From Lentzea waywayandensis (GTDB lineage Bacteria > Actinomycetota > Actinomycetes > Mycobacteriales > Pseudonocardiaceae), in the NCBI RefSeq assembly GCF_900115955.1, contig NZ_FOYL01000001.1:1054001-1118000 (forward strand): a DNA stretch of 64,000 nucleotides. The letters are read 5' to 3'. The position numbers and the translations under genes are program-made. Below the pieces are notes generated by a model. The model saw only the letters and a program-made list of their open reading frames with translations. It searched no databases and was not told the origin of the DNA. Of the stretch, positions 35,408-44,800 are shown piece after piece (position 1 is the stretch's first letter; the number at the start of each line of letters is the position of its first letter).

Positions 35408-35444
35408 CTCGCGGTAGGGCCAGCACCAAGTCGTTCTACCGCTA
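35408..35444 (-). terminator. Possible weak hairpin after purQ
   Basis: GCGGTAG at 35411-35417 pairs with CTACCGC at 35436-35442 at the purQ stop codon on the minus strand, with an 18-base loop. No T-run follows. It could be a weak terminator or mark the end of the purLQ message; the evidence is thin. Confidence 0.3.
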
Positions 35445-36110
35445 GCGAACCGCGCGCACGCCGTTCTCGAAGAACGCCAGCCGGACCTCGCGGTCCATCG
35501 CCCGCTCCGGGTGGTCCATCAGGCCGAACGCCAGTCCGTCGGCGCTCGTGATGCCCGCGACGTCCTCGAACGACCCGTCCGGGTTGGAGTCCTTCTCGTA
35601 CCGCAGCGCGACGCGGTAGCCCTCGGTCTCACTGCCCGGGTCGAAGCGACCCTCGCCGTGCGCGCACGGGAAGGTGAGGGTCTGGCCGCCCAGGCCGGCG
35701 AGCCACGGGCTGTCGTTGTCGCTGTCGACGACGTGCCGCTGGTTCTCCTCGTTGTGGAACGTGCCGGCGCTGTTGACCTTCAGGCCGACCTTGCCGAAGC
35801 AGCCGCCGCGCACCGCGATCTGGAACCCGTTGCAGATGCCGATCAGCGGACGCTGACGACACGCCTCGAACTGGTCCGCGAGGTGGCTGCGCAGCAACGC
35901 CGCCGCCACCGCGCCACCGCCGAGGTGGTCGCCGAACGAGAACCCGCCGGGAACGCAGAGGATGTCGGCGTCGTCGAGCCGTTCGGTGCCCGCCAGCAGG
36001 TCGGCCGCGAACCTCATCCTCGGCTCGGCACCCACCTCGGCGAACGCTCGGACGGTCTCCTCCTGGCAGTTGGTGCCGGGCAGGTACAGGACGTTGACGG
36101 TCGGCTTCAT
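35442..36110 (-). CDS. purQ: Phosphoribosylformylglycinamidine synthase, glutaminase subunit
   Basis: A 222-aa class I glutamine amidotransferase that supplies ammonia for the fourth step of purine synthesis (FGAR to FGAM). The nucleophile is the Cys in GICNGFQ, the oxyanion region is PGGFSFGDHL, and the His-x-Glu-like pair appears near the end (MDHPERAMD). ATG 36110 overlaps the purL stop by 4 bp. It works with the PurL encoded upstream in the same operon; no separate purS is seen. Confidence 0.93.
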   Translation of the reverse strand: MKPTVNVLYLPGTNCQEETVRAFAEVGAEPRMRFAADLLAGTERLDDADILCVPGGFSFGDHLGGGAVAAALLRSHLADQFEACRQRPLIGICNGFQIAVRGGCFGKVGLKVNSAGTFHNEENQRHVVDSDNDSPWLAGLGGQTLTFPCAHGEGRFDPGSETEGYRVALRYEKDSNPDGSFEDVAGITSADGLAFGLMDHPERAMDREVRLAFFENGVRAVR

Positions 36111-38890
36111 GCGATCCTCGCCGTGAACGAGTTGAGCCAGCCGTCGCGCGCGGCCGGAGCGAACAGGTCGATGCCTTCGAGCACGATTCCGGTGCCCTCC
36201 AGCGTGCCTTCGAGCGTGCCGAGGACGACAGGGCTGAGCTCGGCGGGAAGTCCGGCGACGTCCTCGGGGGCGACCTCGACGACAGCGCCGACGCGGTGCT
36301 CGGCGAAGAGCGACTCGGTGGTCGCGGACTCGAGCTTCACGCCGATGCCACTGGCGAGCACGCCCTGGGTGAGCACACCCGCGACGCCACCGGCGCCGAT
36401 GCGGGCACCGCTGCGCACCAGGTTCCTGCTCGCGGCGAGCGCGGTCAGGTAGCTGTCCACATCGGACAGTGTCAGGTCGTCGAGCGCGCCGACCGGCAGG
36501 CCGAGCTTGCGCGCGGCGACCGTGCCGACCGGGGACGACGTGCTCAGGCCGACGCGCACGAGCACGTTGCCCGGCGTGGTCCACTGCTCGCGCAGCAGGC
36601 CGTCGGTGTGCGGCACCTTGCCCAGCGCGCTCAGGAACACCGCGGGCGGCACGCTGACGAGGCCCTCGTCGGTGTGCACGGAGCCCGCCGAGGAGTCCTT
36701 GCCCGAGATCAGCGGCACGCCGAAGTGGCGGACCAGGACCGCGAGCTCGTCGACCATGCCGACCAGCCACTCACGCCAGTGCGGCGACAGGTGCGGGGTG
36801 TAGAAGTTGTCGCACATGCAGATGTCCTTGACGGCGACGCCCGCGAGCACCTGGCCCGCGATCGCCGCGCAGAACATCTGACGGGTCGCGGCGACCGGGT
36901 CCGCGTCGAACATCCACGGGTTGAACGCGGTGTTGAGCACGGCCGCGGCGGGTGAACCGGCCACCGGCGTGCCCGCCCAGTAGGCCGTGCGGACCGAGTT
37001 CTCGGTGCCGTAGTGCGGGCCGTACCAGGTGTTGCCCTGGACCGTGGAGTCGTACTGCGAGTCGGCGAAGTGCTGCGAGGCGACCTCCGCGTCGGCGACG
37101 ACCTCCTCCAGCAGCCCGGCGAGCTGCGTGGGTGCGAGCTCAGGCCACTCGACCACGTCGGTCGGACGCGGCGGCGGGCCGACCTCGAACCGTTCGACCT
37201 CGATGTCCAGCAGGTCGTACGACACGTCGAAGCCGAGTTCGCCCTGGTGCGCGGGCACGGTGTCCGGCGCGGCGGCGATCAGCGCTTCCTCGGTCAGGTC
37301 CGGGGCGTGGAACACGTGGTAGCGACCCGTGTCCGCGAACCGGCCGATGACCGTCGAACGCACCATGTGGCGGTCGAGGATCTTCTTCGCCCGCTCCTGG
37401 TGCTCCGGCGGCACGGCGAGCAGCATGCGTTCCTGCGACTCGGACAGCAGGATCCGCCACATCGGCAGCGCCGCGGTCTTCAGCGGCACCAGCGCGGTGT
37501 TGATCCACACACCGCACGCCTCGCCGATCTCGCCGACGGCGCTGTTCAGGCCCGCGCCACCGACGTCGGTCAGCGCGCTCATGCAACCCGCCTCGCGCAG
37601 TTCGATCAGCGCCTTGCGGAACTTGACCTGCTCCAGCGGCGCACCGATCTGCACCGCGGCGGTGTCCATCACGGCGCCCGCGGAGCTCGCGGACGCGCCG
37701 TGGATGCCCTCGTTGCCGGTCAGGCCGCCGATCAGCACGACGAAGTCACCCGGCCGCGGGGTGCCGCGCTGCGCCGCCGACACGGGCAGCAGGCCGATGC
37801 TGCCGCCCAGGGCGAACGGCTTGGCGCGGTACGCGGGGTGGAACGTCATGCGCGACGACATCATCGGCACGCCGAACGTGTTGCCGTACTCCTTGATCGC
37901 CCGGATCGTCTCGCCGGCGAGCCTGCGCGCGTCCGGCCGGCCCTTGATCGGCGCGGGCGCCTCGGGCTCACCGATCGCGGTGTACTCGAAGCTGCCGATC
38001 GGGTCGGCGGACAGCCCCGTGCCGAGGATGTCGCGCAGCACGCCGCCGAGCTTGGTCAGCTGGCCGAAGTAGCCGGAGATCGCCGACGGCCCGTTGTGCG
38101 TCTCGGCCTTGATCGCGATGGCGTGGCCGTCGTAGAAGTCCCAGACGCCGGCGTTGTCGTGGAACATGCTCAGCACGTTCGGGTTGCCGACGTCCTTGGC
38201 GGCCTGGACGAGCCGTCCGAGCAGGCTGCCCAGCGACTTCCACGTGGTGTGCGCGCAGTGGTCGCTCCAGCGGGCGTCCAGCGCCTCCAGCAGGACGTCC
38301 GTGACGAACTCGTCGCCGAGCGTCTGCTGGACGTGCTGCACGTGCTTCATCTGGGCGAGCGAGAGGTTGCGGCCCCCGGCCACCCCCAGCTCGGTGAGCC
38401 CGGCGTCGTCGAGCCCGCGCAGGTCGTACTGCGCGGCCGACTCGTAGTGGCCCTGCGGGACGAGGGTGTCGTAGTGCGGTTCCTCGTCGTGCAGCTCTTC
38501 GATCGTCGCGTTGAACCGCGTCGAGGCGATCAGGTCGCGCAGCCGCGGCGACGCCGACCTGTAGCTGGTCGCGACCTTGCCCGCGCGAGCCTTGACGCCG
38601 AGCAGCCCGCACACGGTGATGATCGAGTCGCTCTCGTTGTCGACCACGCCGCGCTTGTAGGCGACCTGCACGGCGCCCGCGTCCAGCGGCTGGTCCATGG
38701 AGACCTCGACGTCGAGCTGGTCACCGAGCACGGCGGCCACCTCGGCCAGCGCGGCCGGGTCCGGCGTGCCCTCGAACTCGACGTAGTAGTCGCGCCACAC
38801 CTCGAGGTCGTCGAGCTCCCACGATCGGCCGAGCTCACGGATGTCGGGCTCCGCGATGCCCGCGGAGCGAACCGAGAACTTGTGGATCAA
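36107..38890 (-). CDS. purL: Phosphoribosylformylglycinamidine synthase, long PurS-PurL type
   Basis: A 927-aa synthase, clearly longer than the roughly 750-aa PurL usual in actinomycetes. The first about 140 residues resemble PurS (VQVAYKRGVVDNESDSI, then KVATSYR). The synthase core has KAETHNGPSAISGYFGQ, where standard PurL reads E-T-H-N-H-P-S, GGLTGNEGIHGA, and the second AIRS-like half VGTVAARKLGLP. It therefore belongs with the clostridial/archaeal long class, here with a separate PurQ. I chose TTG 38890 because AGGAGG lies 5 bp upstream; TTG 38893 is too close. The usual purS-purQ-purL set may exist elsewhere in the genome; this pair stands outside any purine cluster. Confidence 0.88.
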   Translation of the reverse strand: MIHKFSVRSAGIAEPDIRELGRSWELDDLEVWRDYYVEFEGTPDPAALAEVAAVLGDQLDVEVSMDQPLDAGAVQVAYKRGVVDNESDSIITVCGLLGVKARAGKVATSYRSASPRLRDLIASTRFNATIEELHDEEPHYDTLVPQGHYESAAQYDLRGLDDAGLTELGVAGGRNLSLAQMKHVQHVQQTLGDEFVTDVLLEALDARWSDHCAHTTWKSLGSLLGRLVQAAKDVGNPNVLSMFHDNAGVWDFYDGHAIAIKAETHNGPSAISGYFGQLTKLGGVLRDILGTGLSADPIGSFEYTAIGEPEAPAPIKGRPDARRLAGETIRAIKEYGNTFGVPMMSSRMTFHPAYRAKPFALGGSIGLLPVSAAQRGTPRPGDFVVLIGGLTGNEGIHGASASSAGAVMDTAAVQIGAPLEQVKFRKALIELREAGCMSALTDVGGAGLNSAVGEIGEACGVWINTALVPLKTAALPMWRILLSESQERMLLAVPPEHQERAKKILDRHMVRSTVIGRFADTGRYHVFHAPDLTEEALIAAAPDTVPAHQGELGFDVSYDLLDIEVERFEVGPPPRPTDVVEWPELAPTQLAGLLEEVVADAEVASQHFADSQYDSTVQGNTWYGPHYGTENSVRTAYWAGTPVAGSPAAAVLNTAFNPWMFDADPVAATRQMFCAAIAGQVLAGVAVKDICMCDNFYTPHLSPHWREWLVGMVDELAVLVRHFGVPLISGKDSSAGSVHTDEGLVSVPPAVFLSALGKVPHTDGLLREQWTTPGNVLVRVGLSTSSPVGTVAARKLGLPVGALDDLTLSDVDSYLTALAASRNLVRSGARIGAGGVAGVLTQGVLASGIGVKLESATTESLFAEHRVGAVVEVAPEDVAGLPAELSPVVLGTLEGTLEGTGIVLEGIDLFAPAARDGWLNSFTARIA

Positions 38891-39154
38891 CAATCCTCCT
38901 GGAGCTGAACGGTCGGAGCCAATTGTCCTGGGCGGCGATCGCGCTCGTGGAGGCACCCAGGCAACCGGGCGAGGCCGCACTGCGACACATGCAGCACCCT
39001 AGGCGGTGAGCCCGCGCCGACCCGCATCGGCGCAGGGCGACGCGCGTCACTCACACGCGGGAAAAAGGTCACCCACTCGTCGCGGAGTCGTGGGACCCTG
39101 GCGAGCGACGACCACGAGATGATATGGATCGCCGAATTCCGAGTGAACCGGAAT
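38891..39154. other. Intergenic region upstream of purL
   Basis: About 260 bp between purL and the HExxH hydroxylase gene, both on the minus strand. It should hold the purL promoter. The part near 39110-39190 is richer in A/T. I see no purine riboswitch pattern, no tRNA and no clear promoter boxes. Confidence 0.35.
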
Positions 39155-40369
39155 TCAGATTGGCAACTTTTTGTCCATCCATTGGCATTGATCGCGAGAA
39201 TCAGCCCACTCATCGGTCACCAGGCGCATCTGTTCCACGAAAATCTCACCCAACCCGGTGAGCGTCCCGGACGCCGCCAAAGAACGGATCGCGGCGCGGG
39301 TGGCACTACTCCAGCGGTCGAATTCCGTGCGTGCTTCCCGGTCGTCGTACCGACTCCAGAAAGCGGACACGGCAAGATGTGCGTATACACCCTGCAGAAC
39401 GGCCACGGGTGGCCGGGGATCCTTGCGCCAAGCCACCCTCATCCGGCGCGGGGAAAGGCTGTCGACCAAAGGGAACAGGTCCAGCAGCGCGGACAGCTTG
39501 CCGTGCTGCACCTCGTGTGCAAGCGCCACGGCCATCACGCGCGGGTCCTCCGGCAGGGACATCGCGACGCAGCCGAACGCGTTCGCGAACGTCAGCGCGG
39601 CGTGGCCGGAGCCGGACGTGGAGAGCGGGGTGAGGACGGACAGCGTCGCCGCGACCTCCTCGGCCACCTGACGGTGCCGCGTGACGAGCAGGCGCCACGC
39701 CTCGGAGAAGCGCTCCCACCAGCGGTTTTCCTTGCCCGACGGCAGGGTGTCGTGGGCGCGGACCTGGTCGGGGAGATTCTGCTCGCCGGTGCCGTCGACC
39801 GCCAGCGTCAGCCTCAGGCCGTCGTGTTCGGCGTGCAGCCGGCCCACCGGCCGCCAGTGTGCGGTCGCGCCGCCGGACAGGTCGCCGTGCGCCACGCCAT
39901 CGGACGCGAAACTGCCTTCTGCCGTGGTCACGACGCACACCGGGCGTGAGGTCACGGGGCGGAACGTGCCCAGCGACGGCAGCACCACGGCGGCGGCACC
40001 TGGTACCTCCACGACGCCCTCGACGCCGGCGTGGACCCGTGCGGAGGCCAGTACGGCGGCGAGCTGTTCGGGCGCGGCCGCGGCGCCCGCTTGCAGCCGG
40101 GCCGTCGTGCGCACCGCCCACGCACCCACCCTCGGGTAGTCCAGAACGGCCCGCATCGCCGCTGTCGGCACGGCTCTGAGCTGCTCATACGTGGTTCGGG
40201 TCGCCGGGGCGGCAGGGTGGCCGCCCCGTTCGGCCAGGTCGACCATGGCGTGGATGAGCAGGAGGGTCCGGCTGCGGCGCACCTCCGCGAGCAGGGCCAC
40301 GGCGGCCGGTCCGCCGCCCCCGCTCGCCAGCGCGGTGAACATGGCCGGGTCCATCTCGTGCGTGGTCAT
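39155..40369 (-). CDS. HExxH-type putative peptide beta-hydroxylase (FxsBH C-terminal half as a separate gene)
   Basis: A 404-aa protein with the metal motif H285-E-V-Q-H289 (AVALAHEVQHGKLSAL), as in the alpha-ketoglutarate/HExxH peptide beta-hydroxylase family that is often fused to FxsB-type radical SAM enzymes. The N-terminal helical segment and the middle beta-rich domain fit that fold. Here it is a free-standing gene whose ATG overlaps the radical SAM stop (ATGA), so the two halves are made together. The motif is intact, so unlike the annotated inactivated fusions it may be active. The expected substrate is the FxsA-like peptide encoded on the other strand. Confidence 0.82.
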   Translation of the reverse strand: MTTHEMDPAMFTALASGGGGPAAVALLAEVRRSRTLLLIHAMVDLAERGGHPAAPATRTTYEQLRAVPTAAMRAVLDYPRVGAWAVRTTARLQAGAAAAPEQLAAVLASARVHAGVEGVVEVPGAAAVVLPSLGTFRPVTSRPVCVVTTAEGSFASDGVAHGDLSGGATAHWRPVGRLHAEHDGLRLTLAVDGTGEQNLPDQVRAHDTLPSGKENRWWERFSEAWRLLVTRHRQVAEEVAATLSVLTPLSTSGSGHAALTFANAFGCVAMSLPEDPRVMAVALAHEVQHGKLSALLDLFPLVDSLSPRRMRVAWRKDPRPPVAVLQGVYAHLAVSAFWSRYDDREARTEFDRWSSATRAAIRSLAASGTLTGLGEIFVEQMRLVTDEWADSRDQCQWMDKKLPI

Positions 40370-41457
40370 CGCACGGCTCCTGGCAGCGCCGCGACGTCCC
40401 GGGTCAGGCGGTCTCTGACGTGCGAGATCAGGGCGTAGAGGTCCGCGCAGTACACCGACGGGTTCAGGAACGAGCCGGCCCGGTAGCGGTGCGCGTAGAC
40501 CCCGCCTCCGCACACTTCGCGCAGGTCACAGGCCTCGCAGGTCGCGGAGAGGCGGGTGCTCTGCTGGGCGATCACGCCGGGAGCGCGCAACGCGTCGTCG
40601 AGGGACGAGGAGCCGATGACCAGGCCGGTCGCGGCGGCGCCCTCGAACGCCGAGGTCAGCATGTCCGAGACCTCGATGGCGCCGTCGGTCTCGATCACCA
40701 CCGTGGAGGGCGCGGACGTGCCGAAGCCCTCGACCGAGGAACGTCCGCCGAGCAACACGTTGATGATCTCCGCGAAGCCCCTGACCTGCGTTTCACCGCC
40801 CTCGTACCAGCGGTCGAACACCGCGGTCAGCCAGCCCGCGTAGGACCCGGCGGGCGGTGGCGAGGACCAGTTCGCGTTCGGCAGCAGGAAGTCCACGGCC
40901 GGTGGCGCGAACGGCAGCAATGCCTCGTACGTCCGCACCGGGTCGTTCGCGAGGTCGATCGTGCAGAGCAGGCCGCCGTAGATCGACCGTCCGGCGAGCA
41001 GGCGCACGGCCGCGGCCACCGCGTCGTAGCTGCCGCTGCCGTCGGGCCGGCGCCGGTGCCGGTCGTGCGCCTCGCGGTCGCCGTCGATACTCACGCCGAC
41101 ACGAACTCCCAGGTCAGTGAGCACGTCAACGGTCGGTGCGTCGAGCAGGACCCCGTTGGTCTGCATCGCGAACCGCACGGGCGCGGCAGCACCGATGACA
41201 CGTACGGCCTCGGCCACACGGGCCACGCCGGCCAGCAACGGCTCACCGCCGTGGAACACCACCTCGACCTCGTCGAGCCCGTGCGCGCGTACGTGCTCCT
41301 CGATCCGCAGCGCCACCTGACGCACGACCTCTGGCGACATGGTGCGGTCGCGCTGCCGCCAGCGCTGGTCCCGCATCGTGTAGACGTAGCAGTGATCGCA
41401 CGCCAGATCGCACCGCGCGTGCATCTTGAGGATCACCTGCCGGAATGGTCTCCCCAC
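40366..41457 (-). CDS. fxsB: FxsB-type radical SAM/SPASM peptide maturase
   Basis: A 363-aa radical SAM enzyme. The cluster motif is C16-x3-C20-x2-C23 (KMHARCDLACDHCYVYTM), followed by the SAM motif around FHGGEPLL. The C-terminal SPASM-like region has CEACDLREVCGGG and a later Cys (VYCADLY). FxsB enzymes act on FxsA peptides; related three-residue cyclophane enzymes join an aromatic side chain to the beta carbon of the residue two positions on. GTG 41457 has GGAAG upstream. It diverges from the fxsA-like gene at 41670 and is coupled to the HExxH gene. Confidence 0.9.
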   Translation of the reverse strand: MGRPFRQVILKMHARCDLACDHCYVYTMRDQRWRQRDRTMSPEVVRQVALRIEEHVRAHGLDEVEVVFHGGEPLLAGVARVAEAVRVIGAAAPVRFAMQTNGVLLDAPTVDVLTDLGVRVGVSIDGDREAHDRHRRRPDGSGSYDAVAAAVRLLAGRSIYGGLLCTIDLANDPVRTYEALLPFAPPAVDFLLPNANWSSPPPAGSYAGWLTAVFDRWYEGGETQVRGFAEIINVLLGGRSSVEGFGTSAPSTVVIETDGAIEVSDMLTSAFEGAAATGLVIGSSSLDDALRAPGVIAQQSTRLSATCEACDLREVCGGGVYAHRYRAGSFLNPSVYCADLYALISHVRDRLTRDVAALPGAVR

Positions 41458-41669
41458 GTCACACCGCTTCCGCCACGATTGATGGAATCACCGCCCAGGT
41501 GGCCGATCGACACACCTCACGGCTCCCTCGATAATGCCGGACACCAAACTCATCGGAGTGAAGAATCCACCCAATTAGATTGTGCCGTCCGCTAACACGT
41601 CAAGGCCACTCCGAGACTCTACTATTGTGTGGCACCGCAAAGGGGCGGAGATGGGACGGTGCCGGACGC

Positions 41670-41843
41670 ATGATGGAGCAGCACGACGCCAGCCTGAAGT
41701 CGGATCTGGTCGATCTGAGCGGGGTGGATTTTGATCAGCTCGACGCACTGCCCTCGTCGGTTCTGACCAGATCTCTGCACCGGGTGCTGCGGGAAAACGC
41801 GTCGAACATCGACCACTACGCGGCCTTCCAGAACACGATCTGA
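41670..41843 (+). CDS. fxsA: FxsA-like precursor peptide with F-x-N-x-x C-terminus
   Basis: A 57-aa peptide. An acidic leader (DLVDLSGVDFDQL) is followed by a helical recognition part (SSVLTRSLHRVLRE) and a C-terminus A-A-F53-Q-N55-T-I57. FxsA peptides end F-x-S-x-x; here the third residue is Asn instead of Ser, with the same spacing to the carboxyl end. Context is decisive: the gene lies between the divergent FxsB radical SAM gene and an FxsT-like gene 24 bp downstream. ATG 41670 (immediately followed by a second ATG) is the likely start, with a weak ribosome site. Predicted product: a peptide with a Phe-Asn cyclophane, perhaps hydroxylated. Confidence 0.85.
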   Translation: MMEQHDASLKSDLVDLSGVDFDQLDALPSSVLTRSLHRVLRENASNIDHYAAFQNTI

Positions 41844-41867
41844 CGACAGCTCACCCGTGGAGCGAGG

Positions 41868-44800
41868 ATGACCGACGACCGACCACCACCCGGCAAACCG
41901 AGGATCGTCGCGTTCACGTCGCCGACGAACGGGGCCTGGCGCACCGAGGTGGTCGCGAACGTCGCGTGGACGCTCGCCGCGGCGGGCAGGCGCGTGGCGA
42001 TCGCGGACTGGGGCAGCGACGCCCCGCACGTGCACGACTACCTCCAGCCGTTCCAGGCCCGGACGCTGAGCGTCGGGGAACTGCTCGACGAGGTCCTGGA
42101 CGACACGAGGTTCAGCACGCCCGCGCGGCACCTGCTCTTCGACGAGAAGGTGTACCCGCGGATGGAGGCGCGGCGCTACGAGCTGCCGGGCGGCCTCGGG
42201 CGCATCGACGTCCTCGCCTCCCCCGAGCCGGGCACGCCGGTGCGCGGGTTCGATCCGGGGGACCGCGATCTCGGCGAGGTCGAGACGCTGCGGGCGGGCA
42301 TCCAGCGTTCGATCTACGACCACGTGCTGATCGACTCCCCCGCGCCGCTGTCCCCCGGCCTGGCGGCCAAGATGGCGCGCCTGTGCGACGTGGTCGCGCT
42401 CTGCTTCGAGCCGCAGAGCAGCAGCATCCGGCAGTCCGCGTGGTTCGCGGGCGAGGTGTGGGACGCCGCCCCGGTCGGCATCCGGGTGCTCGCCGTGCCG
42501 GTGCGTCACGACGAGACGGACAGGGACCGGGCCGAACGCACGCTCACCCTGGTCGGCGCGGCGTTCCACTCGTTGCTCACGCACGAGACGGACGAGTTCG
42601 GCAGGACCATGTCCGCCGAGGTGGTGGGCGTCCCACCGCACGACGACGGTTCCCCCGCGAAGACGCTCGCCGTGCTGGCCTGCGACGACGCGGCGCAGCC
42701 GGAGGCGTACCAGCGGCTCGTCACGGCCATCGGCGGCAAGGCGGCCGGAACGCCGCGCACGCTCACGGTGGACCTGCTGGAGAGCTATCGGCGCAGCGTC
42801 GGCCTGTTGCCCACCCTCGTCGCGCTGGAGTGGGCGCCGCGGGACCGTCCGTGGGCGGACTGGGTGCGCGCGCAGCTGATCGCCGCCGGGGCGCAGGTGG
42901 CCGACAGCGCGGAGGCTCCCGGCACCACGCTCGTGCGCATCTGTTCACAGCACCCGCTGCCACCAACGGCGGTGACCGGCCGGACGATCGCCATCACCGT
43001 CGACGAGACCGACCTGCCGCCCGAACTGGCGTCGGCGACGCACGTGCCGCTGGCCGGCCTGGGCGAGAGCACCTCCCGCACCCGAGTCCTCGAAGCGCTC
43101 TCGTTCGTGGCGGGCCCGCCGGGTTCGGGCACCCGCTTTCCCGGTGCCGTCACCAGGAACCAGCGCACCCTGCCGCCCAGGCTCGCCCTGTTCGCCGGAC
43201 GGGGTGCCGAGCTGGAGGCGATGCGGAACGACCTCGCCGGGCCGGACAGCCCGCGCACGTGGTGGCTCACCGGGGCCGCCGGCGTGGGCAAGAGCGAGCT
43301 GGTGAAGGAGTACGCCCACCGGTTCGAGTTCGACTACGAGCACGTCTGGTGGATCCCCGCCGCAGACCGCATGACGATCACGGAGAGCCTGGCGAAGCTG
43401 GCGCGCGTGCTCGGCGTCCCGGCGGAGAACCAGGTCGCCCAGAAGGTGCTGGACCTGCTCGGCCGGGCCGACGAGACCAGGCGCTGGCTGCTCGTCTACG
43501 ACGGCGCGGACGAGCCGGGAGTGCTCGACGGACTGGTGCCCACCCGCGGCCGCGGCCACGTCGTCGTCACCTCGCGGTCGCGACCGAGCCACGTGGACGC
43601 GGTCACCCTCGGCCCGTTCACGCCGGACGACAGCATCGAGTACCTGCGCAACTCCCTCAACGACGTGGGGGAGGCAGGTCTTCGCGAGGTCGCGGACCGC
43701 ACCGCGCACCAACCGCTCGCGTTGCGGCTCGCGCGGGCGTGGATCGTGCGGGCCGCGTGGCAGGCGAGGCAGCAGACCGACTCCCGCCAGAACGCCGAGA
43801 TCCGTGCGGCACAGGAGTTCTGCGCGATATCGGACGCGCTCGGCGACGGCCCGGCCATCCCCCGCACGGTCCAGCTGACCGTGAACACCCTGCGACGGAG
43901 CGAGCTCGGGCGCTCGGTGCTGAGGGTCGCCGCGGTGTGCTCGTTCCTCTCCCCTGACGGCATCGCGCTCTCCCTGCTGCACAAGGTCTCCCTGCTCGCT
44001 GCGGTGTCGGACGCGCTGGACGACGTCGAGCTCGACGGCATGCTGTGGCACGGCGTTTGCTACGGGATGTTCCACGTCTCGTGGCGACGGCCGGGCACGG
44101 TGACCGCGCACCCGTTGCTCCTCTCGCACATCGCCGCGCTCGCGTCCGACGAGGAACTCTCCGCCATCCGCACGGCCGTGCAAGAAGGTCTCGCCGTGAT
44201 CGCGCCGTCGGAGAGCGAACTCGACCAGGCGTGCGCCGGTGAGCTTCGGGAGCTGCGCAAGCACATCGTGCCGAGCGGCGCCCCGTCGTCGGACTCCCTG
44301 GCGGTGCGGCGCTGGCTGGTCAGTCAGATGGGCCACTTCCTGCGCGAAGGCGACCACGAGGCGTGGCGGTTCGCGACGTCGTTGTGCGAGCGGTTGCTGG
44401 AGAACTGGCCGGAACAGGACGCACCGGGGCTGCGCATGCGGTTGCGGTTCCACCTCGGCAACCTCCACCGGTACCTCAACCGGCCGATCGACGCGCTCAC
44501 GGTGGACGAGAACCTGCTCGCGGACCAGCGCCGGATCCTCGGCCGCGAACACCCCAGGACGTTGCGCACCGCACGCGGTGTGGCGCACGGGCAACGGGTC
44601 CTCGGCCTGTTCACGGAAGCGCTCGTCGAGGAACAGGCGACCGTGCGGGGACTTCGGCGGGTGCTGGGCGAGAATCACCCGGACACGTTGCGGGCGACCA
44701 ACAACCTGGCGCAGTCGCTGTTCCTCGCGGGTGAGCCAGGCCAGGCGCTGAAGGTGCAGAGCGCCAACAGGGACCGCAGGCGCGAGGTGGTCGGGCCCGA

